Part shown: piece by piece, positions 25,990 to 37,203 of the stretch
Position numbering within the stretch: position 1 is the first letter of the stretch
Layout: each line of letters starts with the position of its first letter
Assembly (NCBI GenBank): GCA_023525975.1
Contig: CM042027.1
Span: 88,134,007-88,198,006, forward strand
Direction of reading: 5' to 3'
Length of the DNA: 64,000 bases
DNA from: Smallanthus sonchifolius
Lineage: Eukaryota; Streptophyta; Magnoliopsida; Asterales; Asteraceae
Position numbers and translations under genes: made by a program
The notes under the pieces: generated by a model
What the model was told of the DNA's origin: nothing
The model's database searches: none
Seen by the model: the letters and a program-made list of their open reading frames with translations, nothing else

Positions 25990-26340
25990 TTCATGAACAT
26001 TATCAGAAGCAAGTTGACGAATCGATGATGTGCATCTCTGTAATTGCGTGAAAATTTTTTTATCCTTGCGTCAAGCCTTTCTTGAAACCATTAAAAATTA
26101 CCGCGTATATCCACAACTATCTTTAGAAATAAATCATTCGACATCCTAAATCTCGTTCTAAACGTCTCGGCGTCGTATTTTGGATTATCGGCAAAGTAAT
26201 CTTTCATAAGAACATTATGAACTTTTACACGATAACGTTGCCCATATCTTTTTATGTATGTGTCGTATCTTCAATTTCGGATGTAGCGGCGACAAATTGG
26301 TTCAGAAATCCAAGCCCGTTAGATTCGAAACTACTAGACG
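25990..26340 (-). pseudogene. PIF/Harbinger transposase N-terminal relic
   Basis: Minus-strand frames give, with frameshifts, MKDYFADNPKYDAETF, RTRFRMSNDLFLKIV and, after a stop, WFQERLDARIKKFS. This resembles the start of plant Harbinger nucleases (PF04827; F-R-x-R-F-R-M-x-x-x-L-F-L-x-I-V). The catalytic DDE part is absent. It marks a dead Harbinger-type element; nearby repeats at 26500-27600 may belong to it. Confidence 0.6.
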
Positions 26341-26489
26341 ATGATGGGGGAAAATAAGATTGCGTCTCATTTTGTTGAAATAGGTCAAATAGATTATAGA
26401 GTGGTAGTGGGAGAGTATGTGTTTGATATGAATATTGGGAATAAAGGTTGGTATTTATAAGAAAATTAAAAAAAAAAGGGTATCGGCTA

Positions 26490-27600
26490 GTTTATCGGTC
26501 ACATTCCCTTTCACCCTTACGGCTTCATGAACCCGTCAAACAAACCCCTGTCACAACCTGTGTGTGTTGCAGCAGTGTTCCCGTGAACCCGACTCAAGCC
26601 GAGCTCTAAACCCGAGTCGATTCCCTCTACCTTAACTACCAAATACAAATAATACATCCAAACAAAGAGTTTACACACAAAAAAAGCATCTAAACTTGTT
26701 TAAAAGACTAATAACAAATATAAATAAAGATTTAATTATCCATGGAGGTGGTTGTCAAATCGTTAAGCAAGTGAAGTTAAAATTTTGTAAATTCCATCAC
26801 TCCAGTGTGACAAGTGGATTCTCAAGACAAATTTTTATAAATTAAAAATAGAATTATTAATGTAAATGTAGATAAACGTTCAACATATATAAAGTAGCTA
26901 AATTTGAAAACCCTTGTACCGAATCTATAACTTTTATGGAGTTTTGGTCTCAATATGATCCCACCACATGTATGAAAGGAAACAAATTTAATTAATTGGA
27001 CAGAACAAAAAAAACCATCACTTTTACTGCAAAACAACAAAAAGTGTAGGACTGCTACATTCATGGTTGGATTGTTTTTCATAAAAGGTGTAGGACTAGG
27101 AGGATTTTGAATGGTGAATTAAATAGATTTTCACATCACAAAGTGTTGTTTTGATGTTTTTAAAGTTATTGTTACCCGAAAGTAAACATAAGTACGCTTT
27201 TCATAACGGAATTTGAAGAGTGGGTTAGGGTGGAAGGGGCACAACTTAAAATTACCCCTTAACCAATCAACCATGTAGTGTCACCTCACAATTCCCTCCG
27301 CCCTACCTAAGTCCGCCCCTACATGTAGTGTCACCTCATATTACCCGAATGAATCTTAAAGCACCTGAATGAGTTGCGGCTGTGTTCCAGAATGAACCCT
27401 TGAACCAACCAACCATGTTGTACCACCTCACAACCCAACATTCCCCCACAACAACTTCATCCACGGGTTCATGAACCTGATTTTTAACCCGCAAACGAAA
27501 CATGCGCCAGTTGCGGTGGTGTTCCCATGCTACCCGAGCCAACCCAAAGTCCAATCCGCGTTCACCCCTTCCAACCTTACCTTGAATAAATTTAATTCGG
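26490..27600. repeat. two related repeat blocks
   Basis: TTGCAGCAGTGTTCCCGTGA with CCCGACTCAAG (about 26567) matches TTGCGGTGGTGTTCCCATGC with CCCGAGCCAAC (about 27511), and both continue into similar CC-rich blocks. ATGTAGTGTCACCTCA is also doubled at about 27271 and 27324. These look like MITE copies of one family, possibly Harbinger-derived. Confidence 0.45.
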
Positions 27601-30600
27601 AAGTGTTGTATTAACGGTGTTATATACGTCTTGTTGCCAATGGCCATGTGTTGTAGTGGCATTGACGATTGCTCTTCACTAGGGGCGGCTCATCCAATTT
27701 GAAGGCTCAAAGCAAAGTAAATAACCGGGGGCCTTTTCTATAACTATTCCTGAGTTCGTACTTTCAAGTTCTACTTGACATGGAAATTAGTATGAAGAAA
27801 TTTATACAACACCTAATCAATTTATAAAATTAGGTAGTTTTCTAGTTAAATAAAGTTGATCATATGTGACAACCGCGACTTTTTCAGGTTAATAGCATTT
27901 CTTGATCTTTTATTTTTCTTTTCATATATTTTTACATTTTATATATTCATATGTTTTAGAAGTTTTAGGAACTTTACCTTAGACGAACACTAAGGTCACA
28001 ACTAGAATACCCGGTTAAATGAATACTCCGAGTGTAACGCGAACGCTTTAAATAAAACGGCAAAATTCTATACCTCAAAAATAAATTTTATATTTTAGAT
28101 GATGCTGAATTTTATTTTATTTATTTGCACTAACTCTTATGAATCTTGTTAAACTAACGATTATTGGTGGTTCGCCCGTTATTTACCTGATACAAGCTTT
28201 AAAAAAATTTCAAGCTCTCGTTTTTACAAATCTTTTGTGTAACCCATCGAATTTTTATGATTCTGTAACAAAAAAAAAGTTGGATGATCACATTTTATAA
28301 AATTATTGGAGTCATTTTTTATAAAAAAAAAAAAAGAGGGGTTTTATTTTATAAAAATTATTCTATAAACTCCACTAACACTTGTTTCCATCAAGAACAC
28401 ACACCCACTTTGATTTTGGGTTTTCATGGATTTTGATTTTAAAAGTTGTTTTTAAGCTTTAGATCGTGATTTTGAACATGAATTCATGCATCGTTTTAGT
28501 TTTACACCTCCATGATGACTTTTCCTAGAATAATCTTACAAAAAGTTGAAGAAAAAGCTCAAGAACATCATGTGTTCATCTTGATTTTCTAGCTTGGATT
28601 TTGATTTAGTATATGTTTGGAACCACCATTTGATTGTACTTCTTATACCAAGAGATCACAGAGGTTGAGTAGCTAAAATAGGACTTCATATGGATATACA
28701 ACTGATATGGTAAAAAAATCATGAATTTTTAACATGTTTTACTATTTTTCTGAATTTGTTGATTTTAAAAGCTTACAATATTCATAATAAATAATCTGGA
28801 TGTTTGAAAATTACGAAACCTGCACAATAATTATTTTTTACCATCGTCAAGCCTTTGGTTAAAGTTTCAAACATTAATTTTGAGTTTTGACATGATTTTG
28901 GATTGATGGACCTTTAAAAGTTTATAAAAATGGGGTTTTGGGGGAACTTTTTGTATAAAATTTAGTTTGTAAATACTTAATAGAGTTTTGGACAAAATAT
29001 TAAATTATATTAAACCCAAATTTTTGAAATTTATAATTGGAAGCTAGGATCATCCTAAAACTTTAATTTTGAACGAAACAATTTTTTTTAACGGTAATTT
29101 AGATCACTGACGTTGATTTTAATAACCTTTGCATAAGTACCATTATGATGTTTTACTCATGTTAAAATCAGACGTCGATTTCAACTGTATTAATCAAGTT
29201 TTCATCAGACATTGTCATGTGTTGATTTGCAACTAGAGTCCACTGTCCACCCATGATGACCTTCCAACTATACTAGAGAGACTTGATTATTGGGCTGCTA
29301 TCCTTTTTTTTTTTTTTTTAAATGGGCTATTGATTTCATTATTTGCAAAACTTGTAAGTATGCCCAAATGCCCAATGAGAAATATTGTCATTTCCTATAT
29401 CGTCTTTTATTAGATGTGTCATCAGTATTTAGAAAACTTTATTATAAGTTTATAAAATAATACTATACATTATGCTATGCGGTATAGTATTATAATTTAT
29501 TTATTATAAAAGATAAAAGATGAGACATACAATACAAATCGAGAGGTGATTCAAACTCATTTTATAAAGAGAAACAAATTTCCAGGTTTTACGAATTTGG
29601 TTTTAATTAAATATTCTGGTTTAAAATCTTTTTTTTGCCTAGTCTTTTTCACCCCTAACCACAACTTATCCGTTGACTCTTCAACATCAGTCGGTTTAGA
29701 TTTTCACTTAGTTTCATCCAAGCTTCATCCTTGTCATGTATAGATCACCAAGGTTCGGGTCCATAAGCAGTGACAATTTCCCTATAAAGAGTAACATTTA
29801 TTTCTTTTGAATGTTATCTATCCTTTAGAGCAATCTTTATTTGTGTTCGATAATGTGTATTCAAAATTTTGAAGCTTTTAATGTTGCCTCTATAGCTGTT
29901 AATCGAACAGTCGAGCCAATTTAACATCAACTTGGACTCGAGCTTATAACAATACAAGTCGAACCGGCTCAACACATAATATCTAATATGTTCTAGAAAT
30001 TGAGCTTGTATTCAACATGAGATAGCTTATTCTCGTTTTTTTTATTTAAATTTTTATGATTTTGTATGTGTTTATACAAGTCTCAAAACAAATTAACAAC
30101 AATATCAAATTATTCAAGTATCAAACTAATAATATAAAGGCAAATTAGTTTTTAATAAACTAAACTATAAACTATTAGCTAATAATAATTCATACTATCA
30201 ATTCGGCTTGTACAGTCCTAATTTTGATTTTTGTTGCCAATAGCAATTCCATTAACATAACCATAAAAAATTCACACTCCATTTTCATTTGATTTGGCTC
30301 AAAATGATCATTTTAAATGAAATGGAGAATTGTACAAGTGAAATCTAGTGTAAATTAAGTGTAACTAGAACGTAAGTCTATAATTTTATGTTATTGAGAC
30401 TTCTATTGACGACAATAAAAATGAAAGTTAAGAATCACTGGCCAAATTGATACTATGAATTTTGTTTAGCAAGCCGACATGAGCCATCTTTAGCTCGAAT
30501 TAGAGTCGAAACTTTATACAAGCGAAGTCAACTCTGCTAGAAAGTTTAAAAAATTCATTGTAGCTTAACCCACTATCCCTTATTGTAATGTGTTGAAAAA

Positions 30601-30640
30601 ATGAATGTTTTATAAATTAAATATTATAATGTTTAATAAC
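27601..30640. other. AT-rich intergenic DNA
   Basis: A hAT-like left terminus (TAGGGGCGGCTC, about 27681) resembles the element at 15798, but no right end was seen. The rest has poly-T/poly-A runs and no recognisable gene. Confidence 0.4.
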
Positions 30641-30646
30641 GCAAAA

Positions 30647-30703
30647 TCCGTTGTAGTCTAGTTGGTTAGGATACTCGGCTCGGGTTCAAGTCCTGGCAAC
30701 GGA
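30647..30703 (+). pseudogene. tRNA-Glu pseudogene, anticodon arm deleted
   Basis: TCCGTTGTAGTCTAGTTGG and the D arm are followed directly by GGGTTCAAGTCC (B box) and CAACGGA, the acceptor 3' strand. This is a plant tRNA-Glu with about 15 bases missing from the anticodon arm and variable region: 57 nt instead of 72. Acceptor, D and T arms still pair. It cannot decode, though the internal promoter boxes remain, with altered spacing. Confidence 0.85.
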
Positions 30704-30948
30704 AACCTATTTTTTGTTTCTTTTTTATCCGGCCAATTTATTCATTACTCGTTATTTGCAAGCTTGTGTTTTGCATCTTTACACAGCCTCTAAGATGAAG
30801 AGAAAACTGAACATAGATACATAACATAAACATAACCAAATATATCATCAAAATATAACATTCCAAATACAAATAAACCAAAAACAACACATAGATTTTT
30901 AGAACAAATCCATCATTCCAAAACATAATTAACACAAACTCAAACTCC

Positions 30949-31958
30949 CTATTTATGTCCCTTCTTTTTCCACAAATCACCAAACATCCGAATCCCGGAA
31001 CCCTTCCTCTTCCCCTCCTCCCCTCCTCCGACTCATCTCCCAACCGCACAAACCCTTCAAACACACCACCGTAATCCTTATCCATCGAACCGCACCTCTC
31101 CACCCCACCCCCAGCTAGAATGGCCGCGGCCGCATCCGCCGCCTTCCGCCACTGCTCCGTCTGCACTCTCAGCCTCTTCATTTCCGTTTCCAACCCCTCT
31201 TTCACCTCTTCAACTTCCTTCAATTTCTCCTTTAATTGAATCCCATCATTTTTACTCTTTTTAAACTCCTCATCAATTTGGGTCAACTTTATGTTCATTT
31301 CCTCTTCTTTGACCAACGCTTCACTCAATTCACGTTTCAAAACCTCGTTTTCTTGACAAAAAGCTTCTAACTTCTTTTCTTTCTCTTCCACCAACACTTT
31401 CATTGAACTTATCTCCTCGTTCTTCACAGCAATCGCCTCTTCAAACCGAAGTTTTTCCGTTAACTCCGGGGAATCGTTGACTTTGACTTTGACTTTGACC
31501 TCATCCTGATCACAATTTTGACTTGTTTCAAATTTAGTGTCCAGACTCACCACCTCAATCGGAACTTCAAAAACATCGGTCTCTTCACTGATCTCATTGT
31601 TTGACTCCTCAACCGGAACATGAACCGGAACCGGCGCCGGAACCGGTACGGAAACGGCCGGTTTAATGGTTTTTTTCTCTAGCTGTTTTTGAGCTTCTTT
31701 CTTTGCGGATTCAGCTGAGGCTAACTGGTCTTTAAGAATCTTGAGCTCTCCTTGAGCCTGATCGAGTTGAGTTTCCAACCCGGCGATTCGAGTTCCGAGT
31801 TTCTTCTGAGTCAAAGGTTCGGAATGAGAGGTTCTCGGTGACCGGCGGTCTACTACTTTTGGGCTCCGGTCGGGTTTCGGACGGTGTGGTGGTGGGTCGG
31901 AGTCGGAGCTTGATGTCCGGTGAGTAGCCGGAGCTCTGGTTGATACCCTCGGAGCCAT
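30949..31958 (-). CDS. ICR: interactor of constitutively active ROPs (ICR/RIP)-like coiled-coil protein, apparent frameshift
   Basis: The start at 31958 gives MAPRVSTRAPATHRTSSSDS, then RRSPRTSHSEPLTQKKLGTR and a coiled coil over most of its length, with a Pro/Val linker (about 102-117). QWRKAADAAAAIL near residue 270 is the hallmark of ICR/RIP proteins, plant-only scaffolds that bind GTP-loaded ROP GTPases and link them to microtubules, vesicle traffic or cell polarity. The family's C-terminal basic motif (KRKGSGIRMFGDLWKKKGHK, stop 30949-30951) is present but one frame away; the ORF as read runs on to 30738 through hydrophobic nonsense. The shift lies in a G/GGA-rich run near 31013-31027: a sequencing slip or a real mutation. 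A 5'-UTR intron (about 32255-31969) is likely. Confidence 0.85.
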
Positions 31959-31968
31959 TTCTGACCCT

Positions 31969-32255
31969 CTGTGTTAGTAAAAAAAAATACAATTTTTAAT
32001 TATATTAATTGAATAAAAGTTTAAATAAATTAAAATGATGTATGTAGCTTCTAACCTTACTCTTGGCATTTAGAAAATAAAATCTTGATCTTGTATTCTT
32101 TAGAACTGAAATATAAAAATTAATGTGCTTTTAACGTCTGTTTATGAAACAAAAGAAGACCCACTAATGTTGATGAGAATATACACAATACCCATATTTG
32201 AAATTATAAAAAGATAATAATAAGATGATGATGAAGATGAAGATGATGATCTTAC
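31969..32255 (-). other. probable 5'-UTR intron of the ICR-like gene
   Basis: On the minus strand a CATG|GTAAGATC donor at 32255 and a TAACACAG acceptor ending at 31969 frame AT-rich DNA just upstream of the start codon. Confidence 0.5.
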
Positions 32256-32477
32256 CATGAAGTGGAATTTGGGGGTTGAATGTGAGAGAGATCTGGGGGA
32301 TATGGTGATGATTTGATTGTTGAAAATGTTGATGATATTAGATAATTAAGGATGAAAGGATTGGATGGATGTGGTTTGTTTACATTGGGAGGGAAACAAC
32401 ACTGCCAACAAGAAGCCTTGAAGAAAGTGAGAGGAATGGTTTGAAGTTTGAATTAAAGTGAGACTGTGTGGCAATTT

Positions 32478-32797
32478 ATAATGTGATGTAGTGGTTGGAA
32501 GCCTGAATTCATTAAAAAAGACCCAGGTTCTATCCTTACTAGCATCACTTTAGGAAGGAGCATGGTGGCTCAATGAAGGAAGACCTGGATCTTTGTGATC
32601 CTGAGGGCGTCCGGGTTTTACCACCGGTGAGCTTTCGGGCAGGTGGGTTTTCCCCGGAACTGGAGATAAGTTGGGGCGCTTAAGGGCTCCGTACGGCTGG
32701 GTTGGGCCAGCTGTCGGTGACCTTTTGCCAATTGGTCACCCCGTATGAAGTATCTAGACAATTCTATGTTTGTTGGCCGTTAAAAAAAAAAAAAAAA
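32478..32797 (+). mobile_element. tRNA-derived SINE with LINE-like 3' end
   Basis: Box A-like GATGTAGTGGTTGGAAGCC (about 32483) and box B-like GGTTCTATCC (about 32525) are followed by a 230-bp GC-richer body and TTGTTGGCCGTT before A17. The tail resembles the 3' end of the L1 at 60458 (TTGTTGCCGTTC then A9). No target duplication was identified. Confidence 0.6.
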
Positions 32798-32799
32798 AG

Positions 32800-33810
32800 T
32801 GTGTGTGTGAGAGAGAAGGTAGTGTAGGAGTAGCAGGAGGAAGAAGAATCTGAATGGAGAAGATGACAAGAGAGTGATTTTTGAATTATACAAAAAGACA
32901 TGGAGATGTGTATATTAACCATTGAATCTTGGAAATCTCATTTCTAATTTACTTCATTAATTTATTGTTTGACTCTATATAAAACATTATTTTCTGTCTT
33001 TTTATAAAACTAATTTTACTTCTGTTTTTTAGAATAGTATAAAACATTTGTTGTTAAATACTTAAATGTCTCCTTTTTCATCATAATCAATATATATGAT
33101 GAATAATTTATTTTGCTTTCATCAGTTTTTTATATTTGTTTTAGAGTTTGAATAGAACTAGCGAGTTATGTCCTTGTGTTGCGACGGCTAGGTTTTAACT
33201 AAAATTGGTTTTAACTAAAATTTATTTGAAAACGTAATAAAATGTAATAATGTCGCAATCATATATTTAGAATTTTATAAAACATTACATACCCAAAGTT
33301 ATAAAAGAAAACCGAATTTTGATACGGCTCGGTTTTGAATAAAGTTTATATCCAATCGTAAATAAAATAATGCAAAAGTTAGTAATGGGTTTTATTTTTT
33401 TTTAATATGTTCATTTTCCGAATCTAGAAAAACGAAACTACAACCGTAACATTAAAAAAACAAAATTAATTTTTTTTTGAAAATACACGTGACAAGTTGC
33501 ATATGATGGTGGTGTTATTCATCACCGTCAATTTTTAATAAGATATAGATAGGCTCTTTTTAATATTTTCGTTCAAAAAAGATCACAGTTAACCTTTATC
33601 GAAACCCAATTAACCCATTTAAAATTAGCAACCTCATCTCCCAAATTAATCGTCGCCGTAATCTCCCTCACGTATGTAACTGTGAATTCCCCAAAGAGTC
33701 ACTAGCCCAATTCCATTATTCGGCATCCTGCAGTTTTGTGAATTCCGTACATGTTTCTCGCAGTCCCCTTTTCCGGTCCAAACATGAATAACGCCCAAGT
33801 CCTTGTCACT
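32800..33810. other. AT-rich intergenic DNA
   Basis: No gene is recognised. GGTTTTAACTAAAATT is directly doubled at 33191-33221, in wording common to an unidentified AT-rich repeat. Confidence 0.4.
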
Positions 33811-33813
33811 GTT

Positions 33814-34078
33814 TAAAGGTTACGTGTAATGATTTCATTAAAAGTGAAAAAACGTCCTGCCACAGCAGCAGGAGGGCAATCACGTCTCAAATCACTAACG
33901 TGTGTAATAGTTTCAATATATATACACACACACAAAAACATCTGCCCCATGCCCGTGATTTGAATCACGCCTCCCCCATTCACGCCACCAATAACGTCTT
34001 CAAGGCGGTGTTCCACACCCATTCACAGGTCAGGTGGATCACGCCACCCACGTTCCACACCCATTACACTTGGTCTAA
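33814..34078. mobile_element. Harbinger-like MITE
   Basis: TAA flanks 33817-34075. Ends AGGTTACGTGTAATG and, inverted, GACCAAGTGTAATGG are related. The interior contains repeated CACGCC and CCACACCCATT words, like those in the 18786-20085 element. Confidence 0.5.
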
Positions 34079-34540
34079 ACGCTCTATGTGACATTGCAAT
34101 TCTTATTAGATTCGATATCATAAAGATATGGGTACCGTATAAATTACATAAATTCTCCCGACTATTATTCCAATGAACAAACTAAATTCAAGATTGATGA
34201 TATTTATGAGAAAAACAAAAGATACAAGTGTTAGCTCTTTACTTCCTACTTATTTTAGCTTAAGAAATTTTTTTTATTATTAAATAGTATTATAGAATTT
34301 ATTGATCTTAGTTTATGAGAGAAGAATGTTATTGTGGTCCAAATGAGAAATAAATAAAAGAAGGGTGGAAGGGTTTGAACATAAATAAGGTGATGGTACA
34401 TGTGGATCCAAACAAGTAGATGAAGTTTCTTTATATCTATGAACATTACATGTGAATAAAGCTTAAATGTCCCTAAGGCTCCAACTACTTCCATTCAACC
34501 AAAGCTACCCCTTTGGCCTATGCTATATAATATACTACTT

Positions 34541-34810
34541 TGCTTTCTAATATTCAACTTATAAGTCAAGAATCAATTGTATTTTTCTCAGCGCGAGTCA
34601 ACATGTCACAAGCCACATACACATATAACTCATAAAAAACACTTCTAATATTCAACTTATCAGTAAAAAATCAGTTGTATTTACCTCATCGCGAGTCAAC
34701 ATGTCACAACCCACATACACAAATATATAACTCATAAAAAACACTTATAATATTCAACTTATCAGTAAAAATAAGTTGTATTTACCTCAGCGTGAGTCTA
34801 ACATGTCATT
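34541..34810. repeat. triplicated tandem repeat of about 100 bp
   Basis: TATTCAACTT occurs at 34551, 34649 and 34751, each time followed by related AGTTGTATTT..CTCA and GCG(A/T)GAGTC blocks. Copies are about 90 percent alike by eye. Confidence 0.85.
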
Positions 34811-35076
34811 GGTGTTTATGTAGGACCAAGAAATACATGTCCCATTTTGATTTTCATATATCACTTTGATTTTGAATTTAGTATGCATATAATAATGAAA
34901 TTGGAATATGCCAGATTGTCTGTATTCATTGAGGTCCCACAAAATATTTAAGAAGGATCATGTCTTTTTCCTCATCTTTATATATTACTTTTATAAAAAA
35001 AAACAAAGAAAAGGTCAAGAGAACTATGCCCAAAAAGTGGAAATATTTTGTCATCCTTGTAATTAAATTCAAACTC

Positions 35077-35080
<4 letters not shown>

Positions 35081-35153
<73 letters not shown>
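35081..35153. repeat. (TA)n microsatellite
   Basis: About 36 uninterrupted TA units. Confidence 0.97.
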
Positions 35154-35157
<4 letters not shown>

Positions 35158-35942
35158 TCAATTATAAAAAAAAGAAAGTGTCAACCATTTTATAGCCACC
35201 CTTGGAGCACCTGGGCGATCTCCTCTACTCTTGATTGAATGCAGATCAAGAACTCAACAAGGATACGCACTTGATAATAACCTTCCTCCCGTGTGTAACG
35301 TTATAAACATTTATAAGATTTGGTGTGATCTGATTGTGTATAAGTGACACGTTAATTCTAATATAATTCAAAAGTATGAGAAAAACCGAAACCCTAGCAC
35401 CCAACTTATAAATGAGAGTAATAGTTTAAACAAGGAAAAAAATCACATGAATTAATAAATTAAAATTTCAAAAATAAAAATAAAGATAATGCAAATCTCC
35501 TTCTCCCTTCATCCTTGTCGCCACCAGCAACCCATGGATTCCTCTTATGGATCGGCCCAACCAAGCGAACTCCAATCCTTCACAAGCCCACCTCTTTTAA
35601 GAAGAACCGTAAGAAAACTCGACGATGCTCCTGCATCATCCTCCCCCCCCCCAAGAAGCCTTTTTTATAGGAAATACCTTGGTCCACAAACACAATCACC
35701 AAGGCTCACGTACTAACCCATGCGGCCCAACCCACCGCAAACCTGTAACAAATAAACCCCAACCCGAACACCCCATAATAAGACTCTGGGCTCATACAAT
35801 CCATGGCCCCCAACCACATAACATAAGTAACCCACTAACCACCCGCTAGTACCATGCACCGACAAACCCAAAGCCCATAAACCCAATAATCACGAACCTC
35901 TGGACCATAACCCATAAACCCAATAAAAATAGTTAGATTATA
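35154..35942. other. non-coding, C-rich in part
   Basis: Open frames near 35489-35849 are Pro/Ser-rich without recognised motifs, and AACCCATAAACCCAATAA words recur at 35860-35930. No gene is supported. Confidence 0.35.
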
Positions 35943-37203
35943 ATGAGAATAGAAATTTGAACAAAAATTATTTTTGTTAAAATTATGGAATAAGTTTTTT
36001 AAAGTTTTAAGTTTCACTTATTATCCTTTATTTGAAAAGTTTCATCGTTTATTGTCCTTTAGTCTAACGGATGTTAAGTTTTTCTATTAAGTTACCTTAT
36101 GTACACTGCACATGAGGGCATTTTAGTCTTTTTACCCATAAAGGACAATACTTGTAATTTAATTAAATTTTATAATTTAGTAATTTATTTTAATTATTAA
36201 AAATCTTAGACTAATATATCACACCTTCTTACAAGAACCCCCACACCCCACCCCACCCCACCCCATCGTCTTCCTCGTTAAACCGCCACCGCCACCAGAA
36301 CCACCGCACCAACACCACTGCTACTCCATTGCCCCTCTCTCTCTCTCTGGCACTCTCTCCATGGCGTCTTCCGATAACCTCCGCCCCAACGAACTTCAAT
36401 TCGCTCAGGTAGCCGCCGTCCTCGGCCCTGACAACTCTCAATTCGAAACCCTAATCTCTCACCTTATGTCCGACGCCAACGAGCAGCGTTCGCAAGCCGA
36501 AACCCTATTCAACCTCTGCAAACAACAACATCCTGATACTCTCATCCTCAAGCTATCTAAGCTCCTCCACTCTTCGCCTCACGCCGAAGCACGCGCGATA
36601 TCCGCCGTTATCCTCCGCCGCATCCTCACCCTCGCCGGCGAAGACGAGTCTCAATCGCAAACGCTGTATCCATCACTCTCATCGGCCACTCAATTAACCC
36701 TAAAATCGACCTTGCTTGAGTCTGTAAGTAGAGAATCCTCTAAATCTATATCTAAAAAGCTTTGTGATACTGTTTCAGAGCTTTATGGAGAGAGTGCCAG
36801 AGAGAGAGGGGCAATGGAGTAGCAGTGGTGTTGGTGCGGTGGTTCCGGTGGCGGTGGCGGTGTAGCGAGGAAGACGATCGGGTGGGGTGGGGCTGTGGGG
36901 GTTCTTGTAAGAATGTGTGATATATTAGTCTAAGATTTTTAATAATTAAAATAAATTATAAAATTTAATTAAATTACAACTACCGTCCTTTATGGATAAA
37001 AAGACTAAAATGCCCTTATGTGCATTGCGCATGAGGTAACTTAACAGAAAAACTTAACCTCGGTTAGACTAAAGGACAATAAACGATGGAACTTTTAAAA
37101 TAAATGACAATAAGTGAAAATCAAAACTTTAAATAACTCATTCCATAATTTTAATAAACATAAATGACAAAAATTATAATTTAGTCAAAAATCCGTTTCA
37201 ACC
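35943..37203 (+). mobile_element. Pack-MULE-like element: importin-5 fragment between long inverted repeats
   Basis: The left arm (about 35943-36362) and right arm (about 36785-37203) are inverted copies roughly 400 bp long and about 90 percent alike by eye. They share, in order, a GC-rich CCGCCACCGCCACC block, the A/T-rich TCTTAGACTAATATATCACA, and a GGGCATTTTAGTCTTTTTA word of a kind common in plant MULE arms. Between them lies only an importin-beta coding fragment. Long inverted arms around a host exon fit a Pack-MULE or other gene-capturing TIR element. No 9-bp target duplication could be fixed, so the outer ends are approximate. Confidence 0.7.
36361..36822 (+). pseudogene. importin-5 (karyopherin beta-3) N-terminal fragment
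   Basis: The ORF encodes 153 residues. Residues 1-141 resemble the start of plant importin-5/KPNB3: VLGPDNSQFETLISHLMS, RSQAETLFNLCKQQHPDTL, the first HEAT repeats and SKSISKKLCDTVSELY. A full importin-5 is over 1,000 residues and carries proteins through nuclear pores under Ran control; only the first HEAT repeats are here. The last residues (GESARERGAME) are read from the right inverted arm and are not importin. The ATG lies at the inner edge of the left arm, so any transcript would start in the arm. The frame is open, with no stop inside the captured part. Confidence 0.85.

Noticed and set aside
27336..27662. Minus-strand frame of 108 codons with a Trp/Arg-rich sequence
   Set aside because: Falls in a repeat related to 26490-26640; no conserved motif.
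34960..35238. Frame with long Ile-Tyr repeat
   Set aside because: Translation of the (TA)n microsatellite.
35489..35849. Two Pro/Ser-rich frames
   Set aside because: Low-complexity C-rich DNA, overlapping frames, no family resemblance.
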